Origin: an uncultured Oscillospiraceae bacterium | GTDB taxonomy: Bacteria > Bacillota > Clostridia > Oscillospirales > Acutalibacteraceae | Direction: 5' to 3' | Length of the DNA: 16,573 bases | Assembly (NCBI GenBank): GCA_900550095.1 | Contig: URRG01000010.1 | Location: forward strand, 1 to 16,573 | In this document: in pieces, positions 1 through 8,900 of the stretch | Layout of the letters: each line of letters starts with the position of its first letter | How positions within the stretch are numbered: the first letter of the stretch is position 1 | The notes under the pieces: generated by a model | What the model was told of the DNA's origin: nothing | Database searches by the model: none | Seen by the model: the letters and a program-made list of their open reading frames with translations, nothing else | Translations under genes and position numbers: made by a program

Positions 1-427
1 TCAGGCCATCCTTGTTCAGCATTTCTACGATTTTTACCCGCTGTTCCAGCTCGGCGGCAATGAGCAAATCCGCCAGATACTCCACATAGTCCAGCATCTG
101 GCAGGCTTCCACAAACCGGTCATCCAGAAAATCTTCCGGTGCCTTGGGTGCGTGCTGTATCTTCCAGTTTTCCAGAAGATGCAGATAATCACACAGCACC
201 CGCAGGCAGCGCATTTCCTCCTGCCGGTATGCTTTCAACAGGGGACGCTCCGGTTTGGGCAGAGCGATTGCTACCGCAGGGGGCTTGTCCGGGTCAATCC
301 CGAAATCCTGTGCCAGCTTCTGTGCTGCCTCGTAGCTGCTCAGATGAAACAACCTCGCCACAAGGTCGATCACATCGCCGGTGGCTCCGCAGCCGAAACA
401 GTAAAAGTATCGCTCGTTCAGTTTCAT
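1..427 (-). pseudogene. CHC2 zinc-finger DNA primase-like fragment (5' truncated, continues past left edge)
   Basis: The minus strand is open from position 427 to the window edge without a stop (142 codons), so the 3' end lies outside. The first residues contain YFYCFGCG (Cys at fragment residues 10 and 13), then GDVIDLVARLF and an AAQKLAQDFGID segment. This is the second half of a CHC2 zinc finger as found in primase-like replication proteins of Tn916/Tn1549-type ICEs. The first half of the finger (the CPFH-type motif that should lie just upstream) is missing, and the sequence above 430 no longer matches. The methionine at 427 is therefore probably an internal residue, and I see no ribosome-binding site for it. 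It would have primed element DNA replication. The family call rests on recognition of the motif; the truncation is seen directly. Confidence 0.7.
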
Positions 428-581
428 GCTGGTGGACGATGACCAGCCCCTGCGCCTGTGCAAGCACTGTCAAAAGGTGTTTCTGGGCAGCCGATCCAAC
501 GCTGCATTTTGCAGTGCCCGGTGTAAGAACCAATATAACGTCTACAAAAGCCGTAAGAAATCCAAGGGGGACGCGCACTAA
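405..581 (+). pseudogene. Cysteine-rich zinc-binding C-terminal fragment
   Basis: The plus-strand frame opens after a TAA at 402–404 and ends at TAA 579–581. The recognisable part runs from the ATG at 426 and gives 51 residues. It has a CxxC pair (Cys 12 and 15) and a CxxxC pair (Cys 29 and 33), followed by a basic tail (YKSRKKSKG). This looks like the zinc-binding C-terminus of a larger protein, of the CGNR/DUF6076-like style found on clostridial mobile elements, but I cannot name the family securely. There is no ribosome-binding site before 426. The frame abuts the truncated primase on the opposite strand, so it is probably a 3' remnant rather than an intact small gene. A genuine small zinc-finger protein is the alternative. 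Confidence 0.45.
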
Positions 582-804
582 CGAGGGAGCTGTCGCTGCG
601 GCAGGACGTGGGTTTTGGTATACCTCTGCTTCCTTTTCCGGTCAGGCGGATTTTGCCCTCTGTGCAAATCCTGATTTCGTCCGTGGCCGTACAAAATCCA
701 CCTGCCCTACTGCCGCCGAGAAGTGTCTTTCCACTGCCCATCTGCCCAAGTTGCAGATGCCGCAGTCAGCCCCTTTCCAGCGTCAGCCGGAAGCAAAAGT
801 ATAA
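582..804. other. Gene-poor stretch, no supportable gene
   Basis: Several overlapping open frames exist here on both strands. None has a good ribosome-binding site, recognisable motif or consistent codon bias. They are rich in Pro, Arg, Ser and Cys, as frames read from non-coding GC-rich DNA usually are. I see decayed or intergenic mobile-element DNA here and make no gene call. Confidence 0.5.
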
Positions 805-893
805 CACACTAGACTTTCCGAGGGAAAGTCGTGTGCCAAGGGAGGTACTGCCCTCCTTTGGAAACCTCCCGCCAAGGGGAACGCTGTTCCTCT
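805..893. repeat. Three consecutive stem-loops
   Basis: Hairpin 1: GACTTTCC (812–819) pairs perfectly with 823–830 around a 3-base loop. It extends through a small bulge with CACAC (805–809) against GTGTG (831–835). Hairpin 2: 836–845 pairs with 852–861, ten pairs with one G·U. Hairpin 3: 875–882 pairs with 886–893, eight pairs with one G·U. They lie almost end to end. The sequence does not decide whether they act as RNA, as DNA recombination or nick sites, or are relics. Confidence 0.6.
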
Positions 894-968
894 CTGGACA
901 CCCCGCCTGTCCGTGCAGTAACTATCCATCCTACCCCCACATGATGGATACTTCCTGCCGAACAGTTA

Positions 969-1019
969 AAACAGGCACAGAAATTTGCCCGGGAGGCGGG
1001 CAAGTTCCTGTGCCTGTTT
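969..1019. terminator. Long terminator-like hairpin upstream of the defence operon
   Basis: A perfect 12-bp stem (969–980 with 1008–1019) continues inward for about ten more pairs with one mismatch and one G·U. The loop is at about 991–997. On the plus strand it is followed by a modest T-rich run (TTTATTT), and on the minus strand also by a T-rich run. It would isolate the operon promoter from upstream transcription. Its strength is uncertain because neither U-tract is long. Confidence 0.55.
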
Positions 1020-1026
1020 ATTTGGC

Positions 1027-1052
1027 AAATATCGCAAGAGTGTGCGATATTT
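1027..1052. promoter_or_regulatory. Perfect inverted repeat, candidate operator
   Basis: AAATATCGCA (1027–1036) and its exact reverse complement (1043–1052) are separated by six bases. The repeat ends two bases before the putative -35 box of the operon promoter. That is a usual place for a dimeric regulator, and the adjacent XRE protein is the obvious candidate binder. Because TTTTC follows, it could instead be a weak second terminator hairpin. Confidence 0.5.
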
Positions 1053-1054
1053 TC

Positions 1055-1083
1055 TTGTTTATGACGACATATTCTGCTATAAT
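1055..1083 (+). promoter_or_regulatory. Sigma-A-type promoter of the defence operon
   Basis: A perfect TATAAT (1078–1083) is preceded by TGC, an extended -10 element. A weak -35 (TTGTTT, 1055–1060) lies 17 bases upstream. The predicted start, at about 1090, leaves a short leader before the ribosome-binding site at 1105–1109. It is the only convincing promoter seen ahead of the six-gene operon. Confidence 0.7.
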
Positions 1084-1117
1084 TTAATTAGATTTTCATG
1101 CCCTGGAGGAAACGAAA

Positions 1118-1333
1118 ATGGCTGTTTCGTACAACAGACTTTGGAAACTGTTGATTGACAAGAAGATGAGTAAGGCAAACTTGCGGAAAGCAGCAGGAAT
1201 TGCTCCTAACACCATGACAAAATTGAGCCGTGATGAAGCAGTCACCCTTACGGTACTGGAGAAAATCTGCGCTGTGGTCGAAGCGGACTTTGGCGACATT
1301 ATGGAATATATCCCGGAGGAAAAACATGATTAA
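1118..1333 (+). CDS. XRE/Cro-type helix-turn-helix regulator
   Basis: This 71-residue protein is almost entirely one Cro/C1-type helix-turn-helix domain. The residues around 17–36 (MSKANLRKAAGIAPNTMTKL) have the helix-turn-recognition-helix pattern, followed by the usual VLEKICAVVEADFGDIMEYI helices. Such small XRE proteins often head type I restriction operons and resemble the controller proteins of restriction systems. The start is supported by GGAGG at 1105–1109, eight bases before the ATG. The gene overlaps hsdM by eight bases, so the two are probably translationally coupled. It probably autoregulates the promoter through the inverted repeat at 1027–1052; that is inference. Whether it represses or activates cannot be read from the sequence. 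Confidence 0.88.
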   Translation: MAVSYNRLWKLLIDKKMSKANLRKAAGIAPNTMTKLSRDEAVTLTVLEKICAVVEADFGDIMEYIPEEKHD

Positions 1334-3143
1334 CATCCGCAAACTGGAATCAGAACTATGGGAGTCCGCCGACTTGCTCCGTGCCGGCTCCAAGCTGACC
1401 TCAAACCAATACTGTATGCCTGTTCTGGGGCTTATTTTTCTGCGCTATGCCTACAGCCGCTTTAAGCTGGTGGAGGCGGAAATACTTAAAGATCGCCCGA
1501 TGCGTGGCGGACGGGTGCTGCCGGTGGAAGCCAGCGACTTTGCCTCTCGCAGTGCTCTCTTTTTACCCCGCGAAGCCCAATATGCTTATCTGATCAATCT
1601 GCCGGAAAACATTGCCGATGCAAATTTGACCAACTGGAACGGTGAACCAATGACCAGCTTAGGCGAAGCAGTCAACAATGCCATGGAACTGGTGGAACGG
1701 CAGAGCGAACAGCTGGCCGGTGTACTGCCCAAAACCTACACCATGTTCTCTGATGAACTGCTGGCCGAGTTGCTGCGCATCTTCAATAACAGCGCCCTGG
1801 ATGAGGTGGGCGGCGATATCATCGGGCGGATTTACGAATACTTCCTCAACAAATTCGCCAAAAACATCGCCCAGGACGACGGCGTATTCTTTACCCCCAA
1901 ATCCCTGGTCAAGATGATCGTCAATGTGCTGGAACCCACCCAGGGAGTGTTGCTAGACCCGGCCTGTGGCAGCGGTGGTATGTTTGTGCAGACCGGCGAT
2001 TTTGTGGAGCACGCCGGGATGCGGGCCAACAACACCATGACCTTTTACGGACAGGAGAAGGTGGAGTACAACGCCCAGTTGTGCCTGATGAATCTGGCGG
2101 TACACGGTCTGACCGGCGTGGTCAAGTCCGGCGACGAGGCCAACACCTTCTATCACGACGCCCACAATCTGGAGGGCTGCTGTGACTATGTGATGGCCAA
2201 CCCGCCTTTCAACGTGGACAAGGTGAAGTCCGAGTCTGCCCAAAGCGCCGGACGGCTGCCTTTCGGCTTGCCTTCCGTCAATAAGAACAAGGAGATCGGC
2301 AATGGAAACTACCTGTGGATCTCCTACTTCTACGCCTACCTGAACGAGCGGGGCCGGGCGGGCTTTGTCATGGCTTCTTCCGCCACCGACAGCCAGGGTA
2401 AGGACAAGGACATCCGGGAGCAGCTGGTAAAAACCGGTCATGTAGACGTGATGGTCAGCGTGGGCAACAACTTTTTCTATACCAAGAGCCTGCCCTGCTC
2501 CCTGTGGTTCTTTAACAAAGGGAAGCGGGAAGCACTGCGGGACAAGGTGCTGTTCATCGATGCCCGGAACTATTACACCGTGGTGGACCGCACCCTGAAC
2601 GAGTGGAGCGAGTGGCAGCTCAAGAACCTGAACGCCATTGTGTGGCTGTATCGGGGCGAAGTGGACAAGTATCGGGCGCTGCTGGAGGAATACGCAGGCG
2701 CACTGGGCAACCGGGATTTCGACGCTGTACTGGAAACACTGAAAAAGCAAAAAGCCCAGCTGACCGCCGGGGGCAAAGAAGCCGCCGCAGCCGCTCCCCG
2801 GAAAGAGAAGAAAGCGGTGGAAGCCGACTATGCCCAAAAGGTGGCAGACATAGAGGAGTCCATCGTGGTGGCGAAAGAGGCGATCTGGCTGACGGAGAAA
2901 TTCGGCAAGGGAGAGTATGCTGATATTCCCGGCCTGTGCAAGGTGGCAACGCTGGAAAAAGTTGAGGCAAAGGGCTATTCCCTCACCCCCGGCGCCTATG
3001 TGGGCGTGGCTCCCACCGAGGATGACGGCGTGGATTTTCACCAGCGTATAACCGAGATCCACCAGGCGCTGCGCTCCCTGCAGGAGGAGTCCAACCGCCT
3101 GATGGAGACCATCTCAAAGAATTGGGAGGAGATGGGGCTGTGA
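1326..3143 (+). CDS. hsdM: Type I restriction-modification system, DNA methyltransferase subunit M
   Basis: This 605-residue protein transfers a methyl group from S-adenosylmethionine to adenine, within the M2S core and the full R2M2S complex. The N-terminal HsdM_N helical domain covers about residues 1–135. The N6-adenine methylase domain follows, with SAM motif I DPACGSGGMF (211–220) and catalytic motif IV NPPF (292–295). A stretch rich in Ala, Lys and Glu near 480–500 precedes a C-terminal helical part, probably a flexible linker before the HsdS-contacting helices. I chose the ATG at 1326 because GGAGG (1315–1319) is well placed and the protein then begins with the normal family N-terminus. 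An in-frame ATG at 1230 lies inside the regulator gene. The end overlaps hsdS in GTGA. All key motifs are intact, so it should be active. Confidence 0.96.
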   Translation: MINIRKLESELWESADLLRAGSKLTSNQYCMPVLGLIFLRYAYSRFKLVEAEILKDRPMRGGRVLPVEASDFASRSALFLPREAQYAYLINLPENIADANLTNWNGEPMTSLGEAVNNAMELVERQSEQLAGVLPKTYTMFSDELLAELLRIFNNSALDEVGGDIIGRIYEYFLNKFAKNIAQDDGVFFTPKSLVKMIVNVLEPTQGVLLDPACGSGGMFVQTGDFVEHAGMRANNTMTFYGQEKVEYNAQLCLMNLAVHGLTGVVKSGDEANTFYHDAHNLEGCCDYVMANPPFNVDKVKSESAQSAGRLPFGLPSVNKNKEIGNGNYLWISYFYAYLNERGRAGFVMASSATDSQGKDKDIREQLVKTGHVDVMVSVGNNFFYTKSLPCSLWFFNKGKREALRDKVLFIDARNYYTVVDRTLNEWSEWQLKNLNAIVWLYRGEVDKYRALLEEYAGALGNRDFDAVLETLKKQKAQLTAGGKEAAAAAPRKEKKAVEADYAQKVADIEESIVVAKEAIWLTEKFGKGEYADIPGLCKVATLEKVEAKGYSLTPGAYVGVAPTEDDGVDFHQRITEIHQALRSLQEESNRLMETISKNWEEMGL

Positions 3144-4285
3144 GTTGGGAAAAAGTGAGGTTGGGGGATATTTCTGCAAATATCCAGACAGGGCCTTTTG
3201 GTTCGCAACTGCACCAATATGATTATTCTGAAACAGGAACTCCTGTAGTGATGCCTAAAGATTTAATTGGTGGGAAAATTTCCGAACAATCTATTGCTCG
3301 TGTAAGCCAAGATCATGTTCAGCGTTTAAACCGGCATATTATCCAGAAAGGTGATATTTTATATTCAAGAAGAGGCGATGTTGGACGTTGTGCCTTTGCA
3401 ACAGAACATGAAAAAGGGTGGCTTTGTGGAACCGGGTGTTTGCGCGTTACTACAGAGGAATTAATCGCAAATTCCAAGTTCATCTTTTATCAGTTACAGC
3501 AACCGGAAGTGGTAGGCTGGGTAGAAAAGCACGCTGTTGGTGCAACAATGCTCAACCTGAACACTACTATTTTGAGTAGCATCCCTTTGCTTTTGCCGTC
3601 AATGGAAACCCAGCGCCGAATTGCCGATATTCTCTCCGCCTATGATGACCTCATCGAGAACAACCGGAAGCAGATCAAACTGCTGGAGGAAGCGGCTCAG
3701 CGGCTGTACAAAGAGTGGTTTGTAGACCTGCGCTTCCCTGGCTATGAGCACACCAAGATCGTGGACGGTGTGCCTGAGGGGTGGGAGAAACGGCTATTGG
3801 GCGATGTTGTTGAAGTCAAGTATGGAAAAGACCATAAATCCATTCCCGATGGCTTAGTTCCTGTCTATGGCTCAGGCGGATTTATGCGAAAATGTAATCA
3901 GGTTCTTCATAATGGAGAATCGGTCCTTATTCCTCGAAAGGGTTCTCTTAATAATATTATCTATGTCGATGAAGCGTTTTGGACAGTGGACACCATGTTC
4001 TATACCAAAATGAAATTGCCCGATATTGGGATATTTGTCTATTTCTTTGTCAAGTCATTTGATATGTATTCAATGAATATCGGAGCGGCTGTCCCAAGTA
4101 TGACGACAAATATCTTAAATGCCCTTGATATTATTATTCCAAACAATGATGTACTGGGACAATTCCAATCTGTTTCAAAAAGATTTTTCAATAAAATAGC
4201 ATTACTCCATAAGCAAATTGGAACGGCAACGCAAGCCCGTGACCGCCTGCTGCCCAAGCTGATGAGCGGAGAAGTGGAGGTATAA
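3140..4285 (+). CDS. hsdS: Type I restriction-modification system, specificity subunit S
   Basis: This 381-residue subunit recognises the bipartite DNA target and holds HsdM and HsdR. Two target-recognition domains (about residues 1–150 and 205–335) alternate with two conserved coiled-coil spacers. The first spacer is QRRIADILSAYDDLIENN onward (about 158–198) and the second is about 338–378, ending LLPKLMSGEVEV. The length is typical for a two-TRD HsdS. I chose the GTG at 3140, which overlaps the hsdM stop by four bases, with GGGAGGAG at 3124–3131 as ribosome-binding site. A TTG at 3122 is less likely. The recognition domains are visibly richer in A and T than the spacers (about 3600–3800 and 4215–4285), suggesting domain exchange. 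The recognition sequence cannot be predicted by reading. Confidence 0.95.
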   Translation: MSWEKVRLGDISANIQTGPFGSQLHQYDYSETGTPVVMPKDLIGGKISEQSIARVSQDHVQRLNRHIIQKGDILYSRRGDVGRCAFATEHEKGWLCGTGCLRVTTEELIANSKFIFYQLQQPEVVGWVEKHAVGATMLNLNTTILSSIPLLLPSMETQRRIADILSAYDDLIENNRKQIKLLEEAAQRLYKEWFVDLRFPGYEHTKIVDGVPEGWEKRLLGDVVEVKYGKDHKSIPDGLVPVYGSGGFMRKCNQVLHNGESVLIPRKGSLNNIIYVDEAFWTVDTMFYTKMKLPDIGIFVYFFVKSFDMYSMNIGAAVPSMTTNILNALDIIIPNNDVLGQFQSVSKRFFNKIALLHKQIGTATQARDRLLPKLMSGEVEV

Positions 4286-4356
4286 TTCATTCCAAAAGCT
4301 TTGTCCCATATTATGTACAAAGTAATTGCTAAGCAGAAAGGTAGGAAAGAAAGATA

Positions 4357-5937
4357 ATGCCAAAGTCTATTGAGTCTCTCAATTTAGGTTTCTCCGATGC
4401 GCAAAACTATATACAGCGCAGCAACAAACAAATATTATCGGAAGTCTTTGTTAAAAATGAATATTTGACAAAATTGTTGCGGCCAAATGTGTATTACCTT
4501 ATCGGAGAAAAAGGAACCGGAAAAACAGCATACGCAGCCTTTTTGAGTAACAGCGAATACAATAACAATAAATCTGTTCTGAAATATATCAGCGGAACAG
4601 ATTATGAAAAGTTTTATGAGCTAAAAAAGCGAAATCAAATTGATGTCAGCGGATATGTTGACATATGGAAAACAATATTGTTACTTCTTTTGGCAAAAAG
4701 CGTAACGGATGATGACAAGGTTATTTCTATCTTCAATAAAAACAATTTGCCCGAATTGATGAAAGCGATTGACGAGTATTATAACCGGGCATTTGCACCA
4801 GAAATTGTTAATGCGCTAAAAATTGTTGATAAAAGTGAAATCGCCGCCAAATTAGTGTGCCAATATGCGGAAGTTGGAAGCAATGCAGGAAGTACGCTTG
4901 AGTTTAGTGAGCAGCGTTTACAAATGAACCTCTTCTATATCTGCAAAAAGTTTTCGGAATGCTTAGGCAATCTAAAACTCACCAAAAATCTGACGCTCTA
5001 TATTGATGGTATTGATGTTCGTCCAAATCAGATTCCTTATGGTGAATATCTGGAATGTATTAAAGGACTAGCGGCTGCGTGTTGGACTCTGAACACAGAA
5101 TTGTTTGCAAACGTAAGAGATTCGAAAGGGCAATTCAAGGTTGTATTGTTGCTAAGACCTGATATTTTTAACTCTCTGAACCTGCAGAATGCTACAAACA
5201 AGTTGGCAGATAACGCTGTTTATTTGGAATGGAGAACTACCTATACTGATTATCCTACTTCGAACCTGTATAAGATGGCAAACAAGCTGTTAGCATACAG
5301 CCAGGACGACAAGGCTGCAGACGGAATTTGGGAACCGTATTTTAATTGGAAATTGCCCACATCAAATTCCGATAAGAGAGAGTACGATACCGCTTTTATG
5401 GAATTTTTAAAAATATCGTTGAGCCGGCCCAGAGACATTCAGCGAATTCTTGCACTTATTCAAGAGATTATGTTAGAACAAAACGCAGGAAATGCGCAAA
5501 CATTTGATTATAATGCATACAACAGTGATCGTTTTCAAAACGCTTATTCCGAGTATTTTTTGAGTTCACTTAAAGACCAACTTTCATTTTATTATTCGGA
5601 AGAGGATTACAGACATTTTAGGAAGTTTTTCGATTTTTTTGATGATCCGCAGTTTACATACGAACAATACCAAGTTGCATACAACACATATGCTGATTAT
5701 ATTTTAGAAAACGCAAAAGAAATTCCACGATTTGTTGAAGATCCGAAGATGTTTATGCAATTACTGTATGATAGTAATGTCATTACAGCTATCGAAGAAG
5801 GCGGTCGATATTTCCACTTCTCATATAGAGAAAAGAGTCCGTCCAATATAGCACCAGAAGTTCCCTATGGAAAAGACATAGAATATCGTTTCCATTATGG
5901 CCTATATAAAAAGGCGCGAATGGGAAGATTTGGATAA
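4357..5937 (+). CDS. P-loop ATPase (Sll1717/FunZ-like) in the hsdS–hsdR slot
   Basis: This 526-residue protein has a clear Walker A motif, GEKGTGKT (residues 50–57). A Walker B-like strand LTLYIDGID (212–220) follows, with a sensor-like strand KVVLLLRPDIF at about 261–271. An SRPRDIQRIL segment begins a helical C-terminal half that ends with a possible winged-helix part. No signal peptide or membrane segment is visible, so it is probably cytosolic. It best resembles the Sll1717/FunZ-type P-loop ATPases, relatives of KAP and STAND NTPases that often sit in defence loci; this family call is moderate. I see no recognisable nuclease or toxin motif. The gene is lower in GC and uses more AT-ending codons than hsdM and hsdR, suggesting separate acquisition. 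A 71-base gap follows hsdS and about 30 bases precede hsdR, so co-transcription is likely. Its role, perhaps a guard or effector tied to the restriction complex, is inference. Confidence 0.8.
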   Translation: MPKSIESLNLGFSDAQNYIQRSNKQILSEVFVKNEYLTKLLRPNVYYLIGEKGTGKTAYAAFLSNSEYNNNKSVLKYISGTDYEKFYELKKRNQIDVSGYVDIWKTILLLLLAKSVTDDDKVISIFNKNNLPELMKAIDEYYNRAFAPEIVNALKIVDKSEIAAKLVCQYAEVGSNAGSTLEFSEQRLQMNLFYICKKFSECLGNLKLTKNLTLYIDGIDVRPNQIPYGEYLECIKGLAAACWTLNTELFANVRDSKGQFKVVLLLRPDIFNSLNLQNATNKLADNAVYLEWRTTYTDYPTSNLYKMANKLLAYSQDDKAADGIWEPYFNWKLPTSNSDKREYDTAFMEFLKISLSRPRDIQRILALIQEIMLEQNAGNAQTFDYNAYNSDRFQNAYSEYFLSSLKDQLSFYYSEEDYRHFRKFFDFFDDPQFTYEQYQVAYNTYADYILENAKEIPRFVEDPKMFMQLLYDSNVITAIEEGGRYFHFSYREKSPSNIAPEVPYGKDIEYRFHYGLYKKARMGRFG

Positions 5938-5967
5938 AGTTGTTGAAAAGACGGTGGAGGGATAGAT

Positions 5968-8900
5968 ATGAGCTACGACTACTCCGAAAATATTCTCGTC
6001 CAGGAGAGCGCCGGGCACCTGCTGGAGCGGGAGCTGGGCTGGCAGGTTGCCTTTGCCTACAATACGGAACAACTGGGCAAGGACGGCACCTTTGGCCGGA
6101 CAAGCTACCGGGAAATCCTGCTCACCCGGTATTTTCGGGAAGCATTAAAACGGCTGAATCCGTGGCTCACCCCTGCCCAGCTGGACGAAGCCCAGAAGAA
6201 AATGGAGCAGCATCTTTCCACCGCCTCCCTGATTCAGATCAACGAGGAAAAATACGCCTTTATCCGAGACGGTATCCCCGTTACCGTCAAGCGCCCCAGC
6301 GGCAGGACAGAGGAAAAGAAAGCAACCGTCATTGACTTTCAAAATCCGGGCAACAATCACTTCCTGGCCATCAAGGAACTGAAAATCCACGGTAACCTCT
6401 ACCGCCGCCGTACCGATATTGTGGGCTTTGTGAACGGGATTCCTCTGCTGTTTGTGGAGCTGAAAAAGACCACGGTGGACGTGCAGGATGCCTATACCAA
6501 CAACTACACCGACTATCTGGACACCATCCCCCATCTGTTCTACTACAACGCCTTCCTCATCCTCTCCAACGGGGTGGAATCCAAAGTGGGCACTTTGGGC
6601 AGCAAGTACGAGTTTTTCCACGAGTGGAAGCGTCTGGACGAAACAGAACAGGGCAGCGTGGCGCTGGAAACCATGCTGCGGGGTATCTGCAAAAAAGAAA
6701 ATTTCCTCGACCTGTTGGAGAACTTCATCCTGTTTGACCATTCCGGCGGCCGCACTGCCAAAATTCTGGCCCGCAACCATCAATATTTGGGCGTGAACGA
6801 GGCGGTGAAAGCCTACGAAGCCCGCAAATTGAAGAATGGACGTCTGGGCGTGTTTTGGCACACCCAGGGCAGCGGCAAAAGCTATTCCATGGTGTTCCTT
6901 GCCCAAAAAATCCGCCGGAAGTTTGCAGGCTCCCCCACTATTGTAGTGCTCACCGACCGGGACGAGCTGAACAAGCAGATCAGCGACACCTTTGAAAACT
7001 GCGGTCTGCTGGGCAAAACCAAGGCCCGCCAGTTTATCGCCTCCAGCGGCGAAGATCTCATTCAAAAACTGAACGGCAATCCCAGTTTTATTTTTACTCT
7101 CATTCAGAAATTCAACAAAGCCGATCCGCAACCCATTTACCCAGACCACGACATCTTGATTTTGTCCGACGAGGCGCACCGAAGCCAATACGGCATCTTT
7201 GCCGACAATATGATGGCGTTGCTGCCCACTGCCTCCCGCATCGGCTTTACCGGGACGCCGCTGCTGTCCAGCGACAATATCACCGAACGCACCTTTGGCG
7301 GCTACATATCAGTATACGATTTCAAGCGGGCGGTAGAGGACGGCGCAACCGTGCCTCTCTACTATGAAAACCGGGGGGACAAAATCGCCGACCTGCATAA
7401 CCCGGAAATCACCGACCGAATTCTGGACGCCATCGAACAGGCCGATCTGGACGTGAATCAGCAGGAAAAGCTGGAGCGGGAATTTGCAAAGGAAATCCAT
7501 TTGCTGACCGCCCAGCAGCGGTTGGAGTCTATCGCAAAAGATTTTGTGCGCCATTACTCCGACCTGTGGACCAGCGGAAAAGCCATGTTTGTCTGTCTAA
7601 ATAAGGTGACCTGCGTCCGGATGTACGACATGGTGCAGAAATACTGGGCAGAGGAAATCGCACGGCTGGAAAAAGAGCGCAAAAGCGCCGCCCAGCAGGA
7701 AGCGCAGGAGCTGGACCGCAAGCTGGCATGGATGAAGGAAACCGAGATGGCAGTGGTCATCAGCCAGGAGCAAAACGAGATTCAGACCTTCCAGAAATGG
7801 GGGCTAGACATCAAAACTCACCGGCAGAAGATGGAGAAGCGGGAGCTGGACAAGGAATTCAAGGATGCTGAAAATCCGCTGCGGGTGGTGTTTGTGTGCG
7901 CCATGTGGCTCACTGGCTTTGATGTGAAGTGTCTGTCCTGCCTGTACTTGGACAAGCCGCTCAAGGCTCACACCCTCATGCAGACCATTGCCCGTGCCAA
8001 CCGTGTGGCCGAGGGCAAGAGCAACGGTCTGATTTTAGACTATATCGGCATTGTAAAGGCGCTCCGAAAAGCCCTGGCAGATTACACGGCCAATGTGGGC
8101 GGCCAAGGCGGTGCCGACCCTACTGTAGACAAGGAAGAACTAATTACCCGCATTCTGGATACGATTACAGCGGCAAAAGACTATTTGCAGCAGTATGATT
8201 TTACTCTACAAGATCTGATTGACGCAAAGGATTTTGAAAAACTGGCTCTTCTTCAGAATGCCGCCAATGCGGTAAGTGCCACATTGGAAGATCGAAAACA
8301 GTTCCAAACCTATGCCAACGAGCTGGTTCGTTTGATGAAGTATGCTGATCGGCAGGATGTTTCAGCATCCACCAGAAAAGAATATGAGGCTATCGTGGCC
8401 ATTTTCCATGAGTTGCAAAAGAAACGAAAGAGCGCCAGCAATGTGGACCTGATGGTGGAAATCAACAGTATCATCAGCGAATATGTACAGGTGGATGTGC
8501 CGGGAGAAGGCATTGAGCCGTCCCGTCAGTTTGACATCAGTCGGATTGATTTTGATTTGCTCCGGCGGGAATTTGCTAAAGCCAAAAATAAAAATCTCAT
8601 GCTCAAAGATTTGGACGAGTTGATTCGTCAGCGTCTGGATGCATTACTATTTTCCAATCCTCAGCGTATCAATTATTACGAACGATATCAGCAAATTATC
8701 GAGGACTACAACAGCGAACAGAACCAGGCCACCATCGAAAAGACCTTTATGGACCTGATGGATCTGGCCAACAGCATGGGCCAGGAAGAACAACGCTATG
8801 TTCGGGAAGGCTTTTCCAGTGATGAGGAACTTTCCCTCTATGATTTGCTGTTCTCGGAAAATCTCTCAAAGCAGGACATCAAGCAAATCAAACAGGTGGC

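Noticed and set aside
139..1087. Overlapping plus- and minus-strand frames of 60–220 residues
   Set aside because: They cross the primase remnant and the hairpin region, lack ribosome-binding sites and have non-protein-like composition.
1953..3062. 369-residue minus-strand frame
   Set aside because: Antisense to hsdM. It reflects codon bias of the real gene and has no ribosome-binding site or recognisable motif.
1230..3143. Longer hsdM beginning at the ATG at 1230
   Set aside because: It would lie inside the regulator gene. The ATG at 1326 has a good ribosome-binding site and matches the family N-terminus.
6145..7188. 347-residue minus-strand frame
   Set aside because: Antisense to hsdR, where nuclease and helicase motifs are clear on the plus strand.
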